From positions 5,332,001 through 5,396,000 of the forward strand of contig OY744464.1 of assembly GCA_963556145.1 (NCBI GenBank): DNA of 64,000 nucleotides, read 5' to 3'. Position 1 is the stretch's first letter. Each line of letters begins with the position of its first letter. A model generated the notes under the pieces. It ran no database searches. It saw only the letters and a program-made list of their open reading frames with translations, and was not told the DNA's origin. Below, piece after piece: positions 10,670-24,253 of this stretch. The DNA comes from Hygrocybe punicea (lineage: Eukaryota; Basidiomycota; Agaricomycetes; Agaricales; Hygrophoraceae). A program made the translations under genes and the position numbers.

Positions 10670-13575
10670 ATGGCAGTCCCAAGTCTGCAATATTCGCCTT
10701 CCCTCTCTTCCCTCACTCCAAGTTTCCCATCAACTTCCGAATCAGTCCCATATCCAGCCCCCAGCGTAGCCTCACGTTCCTCCAGAACTCCTGCCTCTCG
10801 CCGCAGTCTAACTTTATTCATACCCAAGCATGTAAGTCCCATGTCCACACGTTATGTCACATCGCATGTGCCTAACACGTGTTCTTTTGCACCGTTCCCC
10901 CGCTCAGTTCTCTGCCATTCGTCCTCAGGGCACTACCTCCAGTCATCGGAATTTGCTGTATCAGGTATGATATCCCTTCCTCCCGTTTGAGACGTCTCAG
11001 GTCTGCAGGGACTTCTGGCCTCTGATTATCTGCCTCTAGGCGGAGGAATCACGGTCAGAAAAACTGGTTTTATCGGATTATGCCGACGTGCGCTTATGCA
11101 CTGCAGAGATGGAGTTGCAACATTTGGACATGTATTCCCCTCACGACAACGAGCGACCCTCAAGGAAACCGGAGAAAAGCAAGGTCCCTCTATTACTGCT
11201 CCTTTCTCCTTGCTCTCTCAGAACCTCATTGTTCCGTTTAGCTTTACAATTTCTTACGCCGTTCACGATCCCGCTCGCGATCAAAAACGCATGATACTGG
11301 ACATATCTCTGAGTTCCCAAATCTTGAGCACGACCACGTCCCCATGGACCAACTCGACTGTACGAGTGATTCCAAGCCTCCTACACGACTTCAATCTCGT
11401 CCCTTATCCTCCACCACAACCGCCACAAATACGACCGTATCGCCCCCTACACCTACGCAGATCCGACGTCCGCGGAAGTACCCACCTGTTCATGATTCGG
11501 CTCCTGTAAAACCTATACCTCAGGCCATCCCATTACGATCTTCAACTTCCAAACCTTCCAATGCCCGCAAAAAATTGCACGACCTCTTCGGCATTCCCCT
11601 TTCCAATTCCCGAAAAAGCTCAGTTTCTCGTCCTGACTCTCCCGAACCTTCTCACGACATACCGCCACTTCCGCGAAATTTCGGCCTCAAGTTTACGTTA
11701 GACGCGAATAGTAATCACAATCGAGCGTCTCACCTCAATCACGACCATTTTTTACCAAGCTCCCGTCACCAAAGCCCCTCGCGGCCATCCGAAAGCGTAC
11801 AGATCAAAGGTAAAGGTCGTGCGTTCGGTTCTTCAAAGCTAGATTTCTTCCGAACTCCGAGGTTTTTCTCCGGTTCTGGCCCGCAAAAATCAAGCGGTAC
11901 TAAGCGATTTGCCTCTTCTCCGGCACGAATCCCCATCTCTGAACCAACTGCCAGCCTTGAGCCCGCTCCTCCCTTGCACCCTTCTATATCTGCTCCTGCA
12001 GCCGTATCCCATATGCCTTCAATCACCTCAAGATCCAATACCAAAGAACTTCGTCAAAGTACTGAAAATATCAATATCTTTATGATCAATCATGAACACG
12101 CCAATTCTACACCTAAGGTCAACACTGTGATCTCCACGCCCAACGTAACACCCTCCCCGCGGAACCGTTCCACGACTCTGATCCCGAGAATCATTCAGAC
12201 ACCTCCAACTCCCGCCAAGTCCATCACCTCACCGTCTTCAATAAGCCATCGTATGAATTCCACGGACTTGAAGAACCGACAAAGTGGGCAACGGCCGCTA
12301 GCTGTGGTTGGGGAGGAGAATTTGATACGGGAGAGTGAGAAAGATAGAGGGAGGCGACTGGAACGGGAGGCGCGGGAGCGAGGGAGGTGGTCGCAGCGGT
12401 TGCCATCACCAAAATTTTTTGGTGTTAAAGATGGAAAAGAGAAGGGTAGGGAGAAGGAAAGAGAGAGGCCGTTACCGCGGGGAAGGGTTGTTATTGCGAT
12501 TACTCATAATCCGACGATGGAGAAGGAACGGCCGACAACAGCCGATGTGGCCAGACATCCGCCGCCTCGGGGAAACGGAAGCAAGGGCGTTGCGAGAAGC
12601 TCCAGTCTTATAGGGAATGGGAGAACTAAGCATGGAAGTTTTGATTTTGAGAAACCAGTGTGGAGTCTTGGTGGTGGGAGAGGGAGCAGCAGTGTTGCGA
12701 GAAGTGGGTACAGCAGAAGCGGAGATAGCCTACAATCCGCGACTAGTAATGGGACACAGAGCGGGAAGCACATCGAACGGGGTGAATCATTTTCCCGCCG
12801 ACCGCCGGAGAACGGAAGCGCCTACCACCGCACTCCGCCTTCCAGTTCGAACCACCTTACGTCTCCTCCCTCGACGTCGTCACACGCAACGTCCCACTCG
12901 ACCACCCATACAAGGTCATGCTCACTCTCAGCCTCTGCTCCTGCAAGCTCAGGTTTGTCGTCAAGTCTTGGTCGTGCGAGTGGCAAAAGTGCCATGCGGA
13001 TCACACCTGTGAGCTTGTCGCATGGGCCATTCGCATTTGAACCCCCGGTGCCATCTCCGACCTTGATTGAGACCTCGGGAAAAGGTGGTTGTGACGTTCG
13101 GCGTGCTGAAAGGCCAGAGACTGTTAGACAAAAGATAGGTCGCAAGGGCCGCTCGTTGGACCTGGGGCTTGGGCTAGCGTGGGCGCCAACGAAGGTGAGG
13201 GAGGAAGCACTGATGTCGTTTGGGCGAACGGTGTCACGCGAGAGCATGGTGCGAGATACACTCGACACGAAGATCAAGTCCACTGCGGGTTCCGACGTCA
13301 CGACCGTGTTCCGCGATGTGCTTGGTGAGGCTGGCTTTGCCAAATTTAAGAAATGTTAGGATTTTTTCACGATTTCAGCTTTCCCGAATCGCTGAGCTTT
13401 GGTTTGCTTATTTGTAGATGTCCATCGGTTCGACGCACATGCCATTCCGTTTGACGGACCTTCGGGAATCGTTACACGTGTCGAGAGACTCCTAGATGCA
13501 ACTCCCAGTCTTGACGGGGAGGGGAAACGTGATTTATTGGACCGATTCGTTCGAATCATCTTGCAGAACGCATAG
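10670..13575 (+). CDS. Large disordered Ser/Arg/Pro-rich protein with conserved-looking C-terminus
   Basis: Family not recognised. Five exons (10670-10831, 10908-10964, 11040-11183, 11242-13354, 13418-13575) join in phase and give 877 residues. The start is the first ATG; open frame continues upstream without another ATG. After a Ser/Pro-rich head there is an RS run (RRSRSRSRSK), then about 600 residues of low complexity with charged Arg/Glu/Lys patches. A folded-looking tail closes the protein (VFRDVLGEAGFAKFKKY, VHRFDAHAIPFDGP, VERLLDATPSLD, LLDRFVRIILQNA). The tail depends on the last intron (13355-13417); without it the protein stops at KFKKC. Many SP/TP sites suggest phosphorylation. A signalling or polarity scaffold is possible, but no domain is identified. 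Confidence 0.75.
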
Positions 13576-14017
13576 ATTACCGTTTTGTCAGGTGATCATT
13601 AGGTGTTCTGGTTTTGATCTTTTTATTCACACTCTGGCACTCTTAGATTTATGGTTCATGCGCATTTTTTTGACTTCGGCTTCACCAAGCATTTTCTTTG
13701 TACGTTAGCCACAACATTCATGTATAACAATTTCATGATTTATTTGCTGTGTGTACTACTACACCATGATTACCCGCAAGGTTGTCTACTTGTAGATGTG
13801 TAAGTAACCGATCTTTTACAATGTAAATAACATACCAGTATTGCAATATCTAAGAGACTGTAGGTCATTAACACGCACTTCCTGATACTGCACAGCCAAA
13901 TTCTAAAATCAAAATTCCATCGCAGACTGGAAAACCATTGTAATTTACGGAAGTCCAATCTATCAAGAATAGCGTACAACAGGAAGGCTTCGTATATATC
14001 GAGTCGCTGCAACCTTA
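13576..14017. other. Convergent 3' intergenic region
   Basis: This region lies between the stops of two convergent genes (disordered protein and DID2). It is AT-rich and holds no coding region I can support. It should contain both 3' UTRs and their polyadenylation signals. Confidence 0.6.
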
Positions 14018-14851
14018 TTAAGTAGCAGGCCGAAGAGCCCTCAGCCTCTCTGCCAACTTGTCATCCTCTTGCCCAATTTTCTCTTGTGGAGTGAGATTTG
14101 CCACAGCATCAAGATTCTTGGCGGCGAGGTCGTGCTGGAGTTCGATGTTTGCCTCCTCAGCCGTCTGACGCATTAGCTGGTCAATCTGGTCTTGTGGGGT
14201 CGAGACGGCGCTAGTTGACGACATGGCATCCTCCATGTACGACGTTTGCACGTCAAGATCAGAAAACTGGGTCTCGAATTTATCCATAACCAGAGAAATC
14301 TGACGATATAAAGACTTTGAGAACTCTGCACCAGGGAAGAAAGAAGAGGAATGACACGGACCCGCTCAAGATTCATACTCTCCATCGCTTTATCCATTCC
14401 ACGAACTACTGATGTCATGTTACCCGTCACCGCGCGCATAGTCACCGCGGTTTCTACACGGCTGGCGACTGCGTCTATGCGACTGGACAGCCTGAGCAAG
14501 TTAAGATATTCGCTTTTCTTGCGGATAGCGTTCGAGGCATATATTCGAGCGCCGTCATTGTTTCCTTGTTGAAGCGCCTGCGGACCGACAATGATCACGA
14601 CGTAGATCCTGAGTGAGAACAAGAAGTGCTAACCTTCTTCAGACGAGATTTTTCTGTATTCTCGTCTCTCTGAGCCTTCTTCGCTTGCTTGCTCAGAGTC
14701 TTTGCGGTGAACTGTGCTAACCATGTGAGGTTTCTGTTTATTGGTGAATTTGGGAGAAATGACCTTGAGCTGAAACAAAGTTTCTGGTCCCCGTCAGCGG
14801 CACTGTCAGGTAAATTTCTTGAATCAGACGCTAACTTTCTAGGTTGCTCAT
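14018..14851 (-). CDS. DID2: DID2/CHMP1-like ESCRT-III protein
   Basis: Five exons: 14851-14836, 14783-14764, 14711-14634, 14577-14362 and 14299-14018, giving 203 residues, the usual size for Did2. The second exon is only 20 bases and completes MSNLEKTLFQLKFTAKTL. Downstream are [35 protein letters not shown] and [20 protein letters not shown]. The C-terminal MIM1-type helix is [14 protein letters not shown]. Did2 recruits Vps4 through that helix and tunes ESCRT-III at endosomes. Start codons of DID2 and the SVP26 gene on the other strand are only 69 bases apart. Confidence 0.93.
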
Positions 14852-14920
14852 TGTGGGGTCGTAGAAGATCGCAGTAACTTGAAGCATCACGTGCGTACTC
14901 TCAGTCAAGTACAGTACACG
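14852..14920. promoter_or_regulatory. 69-bp divergent promoter DID2 / SVP26
   Basis: All sequence between the two start codons is 69 bases. It includes one CACGTG at 14888-14893 and no obvious TATA box. Both 5' UTRs must be very short or overlap each other. Confidence 0.55.
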
Positions 14921-16160
14921 ATGGCCTTGCTGTATTACCTCAGGTGCGTTCGTAATTACTTCCCTGTATCTTCCACCTCACGCTTTTGCAGCTATGCAGC
15001 CGTTATAGCTGCCTTTGCTTTTGTCACCCTCTCCCTCGGTTCGACGTTTTACTATTCTCTTGGGCCCAGACTGGTCCACTGAACATTCTAATAGCCAGCG
15101 GCTTGTTGTATGTCTCAGAACTCATCGAAGAACGATCAAGCATCGCAAAGGTAGTTGGGAAAAGAGGTATATATGTAAGTTTACTTGCTTTTCGAGGTCG
15201 ATTGTCACGGAACCTCCGCAGGTTATCATAGTTCTCCACGGCCTGTTGTACTTTTCCGAGACCCTGCCCTTCCGAAACACGGTTTTCTCCACGTTCTGTC
15301 ATATCGTGTACCTACAAAATTTTTCTCACACATGGCCTGTTATCTCCCTAACATCCCTGTCATTTCTTGGTTCCTGTGTCCTTGTCATCATAGACCACTT
15401 TCTATGGTTCTTCTACTTTGCCCGAATAACGCAGGAAGCGAAGCGCACACCAATGCGGACGTATGGTGTTCATCCACCAGCCCCTCGCGTACCTGGCTTC
15501 GTGGAAATTGCCACCTTCTTTGCGATCTGCGTATGGCTCGCACCCCTTTTCCTATTCCTAAGTCTGAGCGCGAACGATAATGCTCTCCCGATGACTGCTG
15601 GTTCGTGAGAAGGTCTATCTTGCGTTGATGGTCTACTTATATTCGTTTTAGCCCCCGCCAGCGAAACTGATACACACAAGTCGGATGCGCGCTCCCGCTC
15701 CTCGCTCTTTAAATCAATCTTCGGATCTGTCACTGCCTACATTCCTGGTATGAGTAGGTTGTCGCGCAGGGATTCCTCTGAAGGCATCATTGCGCCTCGC
15801 TCGCCCGTTGCCCTTCAGTCATTCAGAATCGACGAAATATCTCGGAGAGCTAGCAGCATACCGCCGCCACCTCGGTCGCCTGGTGCACTGAAACATCCTA
15901 CAGATGTCGACGGTCGAGGGTCGCCTGTGTTCAGAATTGACCATAGTCCACCTCCCAGTCCCCGGATGGCCAACAGCACACCGCCACCACATCGACCACC
16001 TGGTGATATCGATGGTCGACTGTCACCAATCGTCAAAATGAACGTCTCGCCAAATCCCTCACTTCATCGGACGCGGGGTTTGCCAAACGAAGGGTTGGGA
16101 ATAAGGAGGGTAGTGAGCTCGACTCTGAGGGATAATGGTGACGACAGTTCATCCAGCTGA
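14921..16160 (+). CDS. SVP26: SVP26/TEX261-family ER-Golgi cargo receptor with long cytosolic tail
   Basis: Five exons (14921-14943, 14992-15038, 15095-15174, 15222-15600, 15652-16160), 345 residues. The first 200 residues are the family's four-helix membrane domain: MALLYYLSYAAVIAAFAFVT, ASGLLYVSELIEE, VLHGLLYFSETLPF and CVLVIIDHFLWFFYF. Erv26/Svp26 loads type II Golgi membrane proteins into COPII vesicles. The remaining 145 residues are an Arg/Ser/Pro-rich tail. It holds two or three imperfect repeats around RSPGALKHPTDVDGRGSPVF and RPPGDIDGRLSPIV. The tail is much longer than in yeast (228 residues in total) and appears disordered. Confidence 0.9.
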
Positions 16161-16359
16161 ATACCTTTGTGTTTACACTTTTTACCAATAATGTTCGCAT
16201 TGTTTGGATTCAAGTTCTTTGGTAAATATCGTCAAATAGTCACACATAAAGACTTTATTATTCCGCGAGTCAAAGTGAGGCCTGAGTACTGAGCCACGGT
16301 GCTGCGCGCTTTTGACACCACTTGTTGTCTTCCGCCAAGGACGTCCTTCGTATCTGGAA

Positions 16360-19300
16360 ATGCGTCTGTATCTTGGGACTAACCCTCGAGTTTTGTATCT
16401 AGTTACAAGTTCGCAAGATGAGAGATTAGGTCGACCACGGAGAGTCCTTGTGTTTCGTGCTAGCGAAAGCAGATCTCAAGTGGTTGTGGAGTTTCGGCTC
16501 AAGAATGAAGTGAACTTGTCGAATGCGATTAGATTGACCAGTAGAATTGTCAAGGGGTGTTTGGGGCTAATATCAGTTGACAATGGTCTGCGTTTCTCTC
16601 CCGATTGTTGAGTATGGAGCCTCTAGTGACTACTCTGATTCTCAGATATTTTTGTCGCTATGGTGACCTCTGCAACGGAAGTGGGAAATACGCGCCCGTC
16701 TGGACCGACGTCCGAATCAGTCGCAAAAATACATGAAGTCTGTTTCTACAGTCTGACATCTTCAGCTTGGGACGATATGTTCACAACGGCAGACGTATCA
16801 ACCAGTCCCGATGGCCTAGCTCCGACGCCTATGAATGAAATTGCTCACACCCAATCTGCACCCCTACCGCCTCCTATTTTTGTACATCCATGCATGCCGT
16901 TGACCAAAATATTGTCCTCTGGAACTTTTTACTACGCCTTGGACCCCCAATGGGATGTTTCTTCACGACTTGCAAAGCGACTATCGCGGGACAGTGCTGT
17001 TGGCAACGACCTTGCCACGTTCGACGAACGTTTTGTTTGGAACGAATACATCATTCGAAGTCTGCTGGATTTTCGGGAAAGATTGGATCCCCAAGAGCGT
17101 GCAGATCTTGATAGCTGTCATTTCCTCGTACGTCTTTTACTGGAATTACATTCAAGAACTCTATCTCGACACCCGCTTAGGTCTTGGCCATTCAAGGCTA
17201 TGTTGGTGTCTTTACTATGGCCTTACCAGCTCCCCCCACAGACGGTACCCCAACAATTGCCACCTTATCCCTAATTTCGCGTCTCGGGTGGAAACGTGCG
17301 GGAACTCGATTCAACACTCGGGGGGTTGATGATGATGGGAATTGTGCTAATTTTGTCGAGGTGTGTATTTTTCCTATGTGATCGCAACAACCTATTTCGA
17401 GCATCGCCAGACCGAGGCTATTTTCAGCACGGACCAACATTGTGTTAGTTATGTCCAAGTTCGCGGTACTGTTCCCCGTATGTACTTCATCTTTGAGTAC
17501 AAAAACTACGCGACTCAAAATGAAATCCAAAGTATTCTGGGAACAACAAGGCCTCCAGACATTCGGCCAGCGTATCCAGCTTACCCGTCCACAAGCATCA
17601 CAGCCGGCGTTCGAGCGTCATTTTACACAGCTGACTGAGGAATACGGTGCTGTCCACGCTGTCAACTTGCTCGGTGCCAAAGAAAATGAAGCAATCTTGA
17701 CCTCTGCTTACGGTCGACACTTACAAATTGCCAGCATTGCTTCCGGAGAAGATCTTGGTATTACACATTTTGACTTTCACAACGCTGTTAGGATTGGAGG
17801 TCATGACAACGTGGTCAGAGATATGCGGTCAGAATCAAGTTTATATGCTTTAATATTGGCAGTGGTCTGACTGTATGCTAGGCGGTTGGAGAGTATTGCC
17901 GACAATGTTGATCGATTCGGTTTCTCAATGTGCGACTCGAGCTCAGATAGAATCATCACGGAACAGAAAGGCGTTTTTAGAACCAATTGCCTGGACTGGT
18001 CTGTACATTTTTCACATTCGTATTCGAGAATTCTACACACCTCCTATCAATTAGTCTGGATCGTACAAATTTTGTCCAGGATATTCTTTCCCGGATAGCT
18101 CTAGAACAGTATCTACTTCTTGTTCGTCGGGAGTGGATACAGTCTAACACTCTCTGGTCGTATCATCGAGAACTTTGGGCAGAGAATGGTGATGCACTTT
18201 CCCGTATATATGCAGGTACTGGTGCTCTCAACACCAGCTTTACTCGCACTGGGAAACGGACTCTAGCTGGTATGTGAGCTGAGGTAGTGTCTTTCTCTGC
18301 TGAAAAGTTTTCCTGTAGGTGTTCTTTCTGACGCTACTAAAAGTGTGTCCCGGGCCTACATCAATAATTTCCAAGACAAAAACAAACAGACAGCTATCGA
18401 TATGTTCCTGGTGAGCGTTATTTCTTCGTGCTTGAATTGATTGGAGAGACGCCTGGGGATAGGGTAACATGAACAATCAACGTTTCATCACTATATTCGA
18501 TCCGATCCGTGATTCTGTGCGGGACGCATTGGAACGCAGGTATATTCACTGTAAACGTTGCTCAGATTATGATTGAAGCCCATTGTAGGATCTCTGAGTA
18601 TTCTACGACGAGGCAATGCACCATTTTCGTCGGTACATGGAATCTGAACGGCAGGGTTGGTGTCATGTTTGTCAAAGGCACCACTGTTAAACTTCGGTAT
18701 TTAGCCCCCATCAGAGTCTCTGGTTCCTTTGTTGTGTCCTCGTGACAGTGAGTGCACGCTCCACAAATTAGACTTAGACCTCATGTATTTTTTAGGCTCA
18801 TATGAGTACGTTCCAATTCACTTAGCTGCCGGTAGTGGTTCAGATTTTTCAGTCCCGACATGTTTGTACTGGGCTTCCAAGAGGTGAGATAAATTTTCTG
18901 GACGCTAGAAATGCGAAGCAACTCATCATCATCATCATACCACTACCATAATAAAGATAGTCCCATTGACCGCCCAACAAATCGTTCAGACTGATCCCGA
19001 GGCAAGGTAACTAGTTCTTTCCCCAAAATTTCAAGATTCATTCTGACACCCTATAGACGGGTCTGGGAAGCAGAAATCCTGGATACCCTTGAGCGTCGTC
19101 CAAACAAGAAATGCGACTATATTCTTCTTCGGAGCGAACAGGTGATTTATTTGAACACTAGTTTCCTTCGCTGACGCTTGTTATCGACGCTTGGGTTCTC
19201 TAGCTGGTTGGCACTGCCTTAGTAGTACTGGTCAAGGCAGAGCTCACTGCGGTGATTCGTAACGTCGAAGCCACCACGCTGAAAGTGGGTTGTTTGTATC

Positions 19301-20582
19301 TACAGCCATTTCTGTTGCTCACATCTGGGATAGACTGGTCTTCGGGGCATGTCGGGTAATAAGGGAGCCGTGGGTATACGTCTAGAATACCACGATACAA
19401 GCTTTTGCTTCTTGACTGTCCATCTGGCCGCTGGACATGCCAACGTTGAGGAAAGGAACGCAGATTATCGAACTATCGTAAATGACCTGCACTTTTTGAA
19501 GGGGAAGACTATAACAAGTCACGAGTATAATCTCTTTCTTTCTTTATGACGGAAACACTCGACTGACAATAAGGACAGAAATATTGTTTGGCTCGGAGAT
19601 ACCAATTATCGTATTGATCTTGACAACGACACCGTTAGAGCCCTGGCACTGTCCGATGATTTCGCCACATTATTTGCAGCCGACCAGGTATTTCTATCGC
19701 AAATTCCATTGGGATCCGGCCACTAACAGATTGACCCATAGTTAACGTATGCTATGCATTCTAAAGCTGCTTTCACTGGGTATGAGGAAGGCCCCTTGTT
19801 ATTTCGCCCGACGTATAGATACGACGTTGGCTCCGACAAGTATGACACAAGCGAAAAAATGAGAATACCAGCTTGGACCGGTGAGCTCGTTGAGTTTCGG
19901 GTCTGAAACATCTCTTAATAGATGGGGCTAGATCGAATATTGTACCGAGGGAAGGACCTTGACTTATCTGTCTACTACACGGCGGACCTTAGAGGCTCGG
20001 ACCACAGACCTGGTATAGTGTTATGCATGATCCGCATGACTGATACACTCATGATAGCGAAGTGTTTGCTATTTTCAAGGCACGCGTGCGTCTTGTCGAC
20101 AACGCCAAGCGAACGGCGCTATCCCGCTTGCTTCTAGAGAGCGTGCTCTCCACAGAGCCTGGTGAAAAGTTAGATGAGAAACTTGCTTCATTAACCTTTC
20201 CAGCAGACTTCTTAGATCGTGAGTATATTCATCATGTCAAATGATAGCACTCATGTGAGGGCATTCAGTTCCCCCTCCAAGTTCGGAAGTGACAGCATGG
20301 TGGGATAGTCCAGGTCAGTATGCACTTTTAGGTCGGACATCTCTCACAAAACCTCCTGCAGACCATCCTAATGGGGTTTTCTCGGTTACACTCCCAGAGT
20401 CGCGTCGAGCAACAAATCCCTTTGACTCCTCCACGGAGTCTCTTTTCTCCTCGTCGCCATCATCGTCCGATGAGGAACTATACACCCATGCGCTTTCTTT
20501 GCAGACGCCCATCACACCAATGCAACCCGTTCGAAAACCTCCCCCGCCCCCGCCTCGGTCGAGTAAACCTGTAGTAGTCTAA
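16360..20582 (+). CDS. INP53: Synaptojanin-like phosphoinositide phosphatase (Sac1 + 5-phosphatase)
   Basis: Many-exon gene of the Inp51/52/53 group. The N-terminal Sac domain begins [18 protein letters not shown]. The catalytic signature CLDCLDRTN is split by an intron at 17999-18054. A central inositol polyphosphate 5-phosphatase domain follows: [56 protein letters not shown] and SDHRPVFA. The tail is proline-rich ([13 protein letters not shown]). First exons: 16360-16585, 16646-17127, 17181-17360, 17411-17477, 17533-17827, 17882-17998 and 18055-18269. The exon joining NGR (ends about 18655) to the one before DMFVLGF (18850-18885) is uncertain. The enzyme strips phosphates from PI(4,5)P2 and other phosphoinositides during endocytosis and TGN-endosome traffic. 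Confidence 0.92.
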
Positions 20583-20664
20583 TCCCATGCAAGATATCAT
20601 TAATGACTGGCAAGTATATATTCCTAATCATTAAGCCCCAGGAAAGACTACGGCACAAATCATG

Positions 20665-22551
20665 CTAAATTAAACCTTGCTTTTTCAAATCCTCATAGGT
20701 CTTGCGGTTGTACACATTACCGTCATCGTCCTCGAGCTCCTCCATTGTCTCTTGCTCGAAAATTTCATGTCTACCTTCCTGCTTCAATTTCTCCGCCACT
20801 ATCGGTCAAATATAAGCGACGCCCAAAGACTGAAATCAGAACAACTCACGTGAGAGCGCGTCTTCAATGCGGGTGATTTCATGAAAATGTTTGGTATTCG
20901 GAAGTCCAAGTGCTCGCATTCCAAACGCGTGCCTCGATTCCTGCAAGGTTTTTGGTTAGAGGGGAAATAGCAATGGAAGGCAACAGACTTGAAAATGGCG
21001 ATCAAAGTTCTTCCTATACAAAGAATCAGTGCGATGAGGTAATGCGATATTTTGTCCTCTCACCTTCCCATGTAAACAAAATCAGAACATATTTCACATC
21101 TGTATTCAACCCCAAGTCCGTGGAGTTTGTATAACCAGTATGGGATAGGTTTCCCATCCCAGCCAAGGGGTAACTTCAGAGGATTGTAAATTCTTTCCTC
21201 GTCTTCTTCCTCTTCACCTGGTGCACCATCACCAGAATTATTTGCGGGGGTGGCAGGAGGTTTCGACTGCTCTAAAAGCTCTTGTTCGCGCTCTCGAGCT
21301 GTGAGAGAAAAACGGCGTTCGACATTCGATTTTGTTTCGTTGAGAGTGGTTACGAGAGACACAAGGAGAGACGTGGTCATATGTGTGAGATAAGCAGAGG
21401 TATGCAATCTCGACGACGCGAACGATTGCGTGACTTCGGAAATGGATTGAGCGGACAGGGAATTGGTGCCATTCGGGTTCACAGGCGGTGTTCTAGATGT
21501 AGCTTGCTTGGCGGTCGCCTTCAGATGCCTTTTCGAAGTCAAGTGAGCCTGATAGACGGTTTGCTTTGAATAATTTTTTTGACCTTGCAATGATGTGTCA
21601 TAAGATTCTAAGAATTTCGATAAAGATCATACTTACATGCTGAGCACCATATTCCGCTGGTGCCATTGCCATTCGGCTGAGTTTTATCAGTCTCGTCCCA
21701 ACCTTCAACTTCATTCGCCTGCCATTTCCTGTCAAATTCTGCTTTGGCTTCGCGTTGTTGAGAGTCAACATCAACAAGGGGCTTGGTACGTTTGACAAAA
21801 GACAACAGGTAAGAGTGGAGAGACTTGATGTAGCTATTCGGTATCTCCAGTATAAATGGCAAGCCCAACGGAAGTGATCGTTTAGCTTACGACTCGTAAT
21901 CTTTAGAAAATCTAGTGCTCTCGGACAATTCTTGGTGGAGTGGATGAGATTGAGAGGTGAGAAGAATATCCAGGTATTGGAGATATCCTGGCCGTTTCCC
22001 GATGTTTTTGAGATTGTTGTAGGCAGCATGGTTAGTGTACAAGTCAAGATATTTTCCGTACGCTTCTTCACCGGAGAACAACAAAGAAATTGCTGATCAC
22101 ATTCATAGTGAACATATCAAGCAATGTTCGTCACAAAAAGAGTAAATTAGTACGTACGGTCTTCTTCCTCGTAGTTGTCATTCCCTTCGTCACGAAAGCT
22201 GTCGTCGAGAAGGACCGCAAGCTCGTCGAATCCGCCTGGTACAGAATCAGGATACTTGCTGTGGTGTTCCTGAATCTTCACCAACCGCGAGTAAAACTCT
22301 GACAGATCAGTCTGCTGCACAGGAGCAGATAATAGATCATGCTCGGCCTTCCTACCATCTTCATCCTGGTAGAGGTTATCCAAGACAGTGACCAGTGAAG
22401 AAATCCGATCTAGTATTTGAGATGCATTGTGTTCCGTCTGAAGTTGAGCCTCGTGTGTCGAATACTGTCTGGAGAGTAGCGTATGGAGGGCCCGTTCAAA
22501 GCGCTCGATTTCTTCGTGCGTTTGTCGCTGTACTTCAATTATCGAGTCCAT
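20665..22551 (-). CDS. SF3A3: Splicing factor SF3A subunit 3 (SF3a60/Prp9)
   Basis: Minus-strand gene. Main exons are 22551-22158, 22092-21891, 21833-21637 and 21583-21064, then small exons down to the stop at 20665. It starts [20 protein letters not shown]. Other markers are [36 protein letters not shown] (first zinc finger), [20 protein letters not shown] (second, matrin-type) and [18 protein letters not shown], ending [11 protein letters not shown]3a60 anchors the SF3a complex in U2 snRNP at the branch point. The 5' end lies 71 bases from that of eIF4A3 on the other strand. Confidence 0.95.
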
Positions 22552-22622
22552 CGAAGGTCGAATTTGAGTAAAAGTCGTGTTCAAAGTCCGCCTTCACTCA
22601 ACATCGACTCAGCCAAAAAAAA
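22552..22622. promoter_or_regulatory. 71-bp divergent promoter SF3A3 / eIF4A3
   Basis: This is the whole interval between the start codons of two splicing genes on opposite strands. It ends in an A-run just before the eIF4A3 ATG. There is no TATA-like box. A shared, nucleosome-free bidirectional promoter is the simplest reading. Confidence 0.55.

Positions 22623-24253
<1,631 letters not shown>

Noticed and set aside
11344..13359. 671-codon open frame taken as a complete single-exon gene
   Set aside because: Upstream exons and a last exon join it in phase with good splice sites, and the added residues continue the composition. The true product is longer at both ends.
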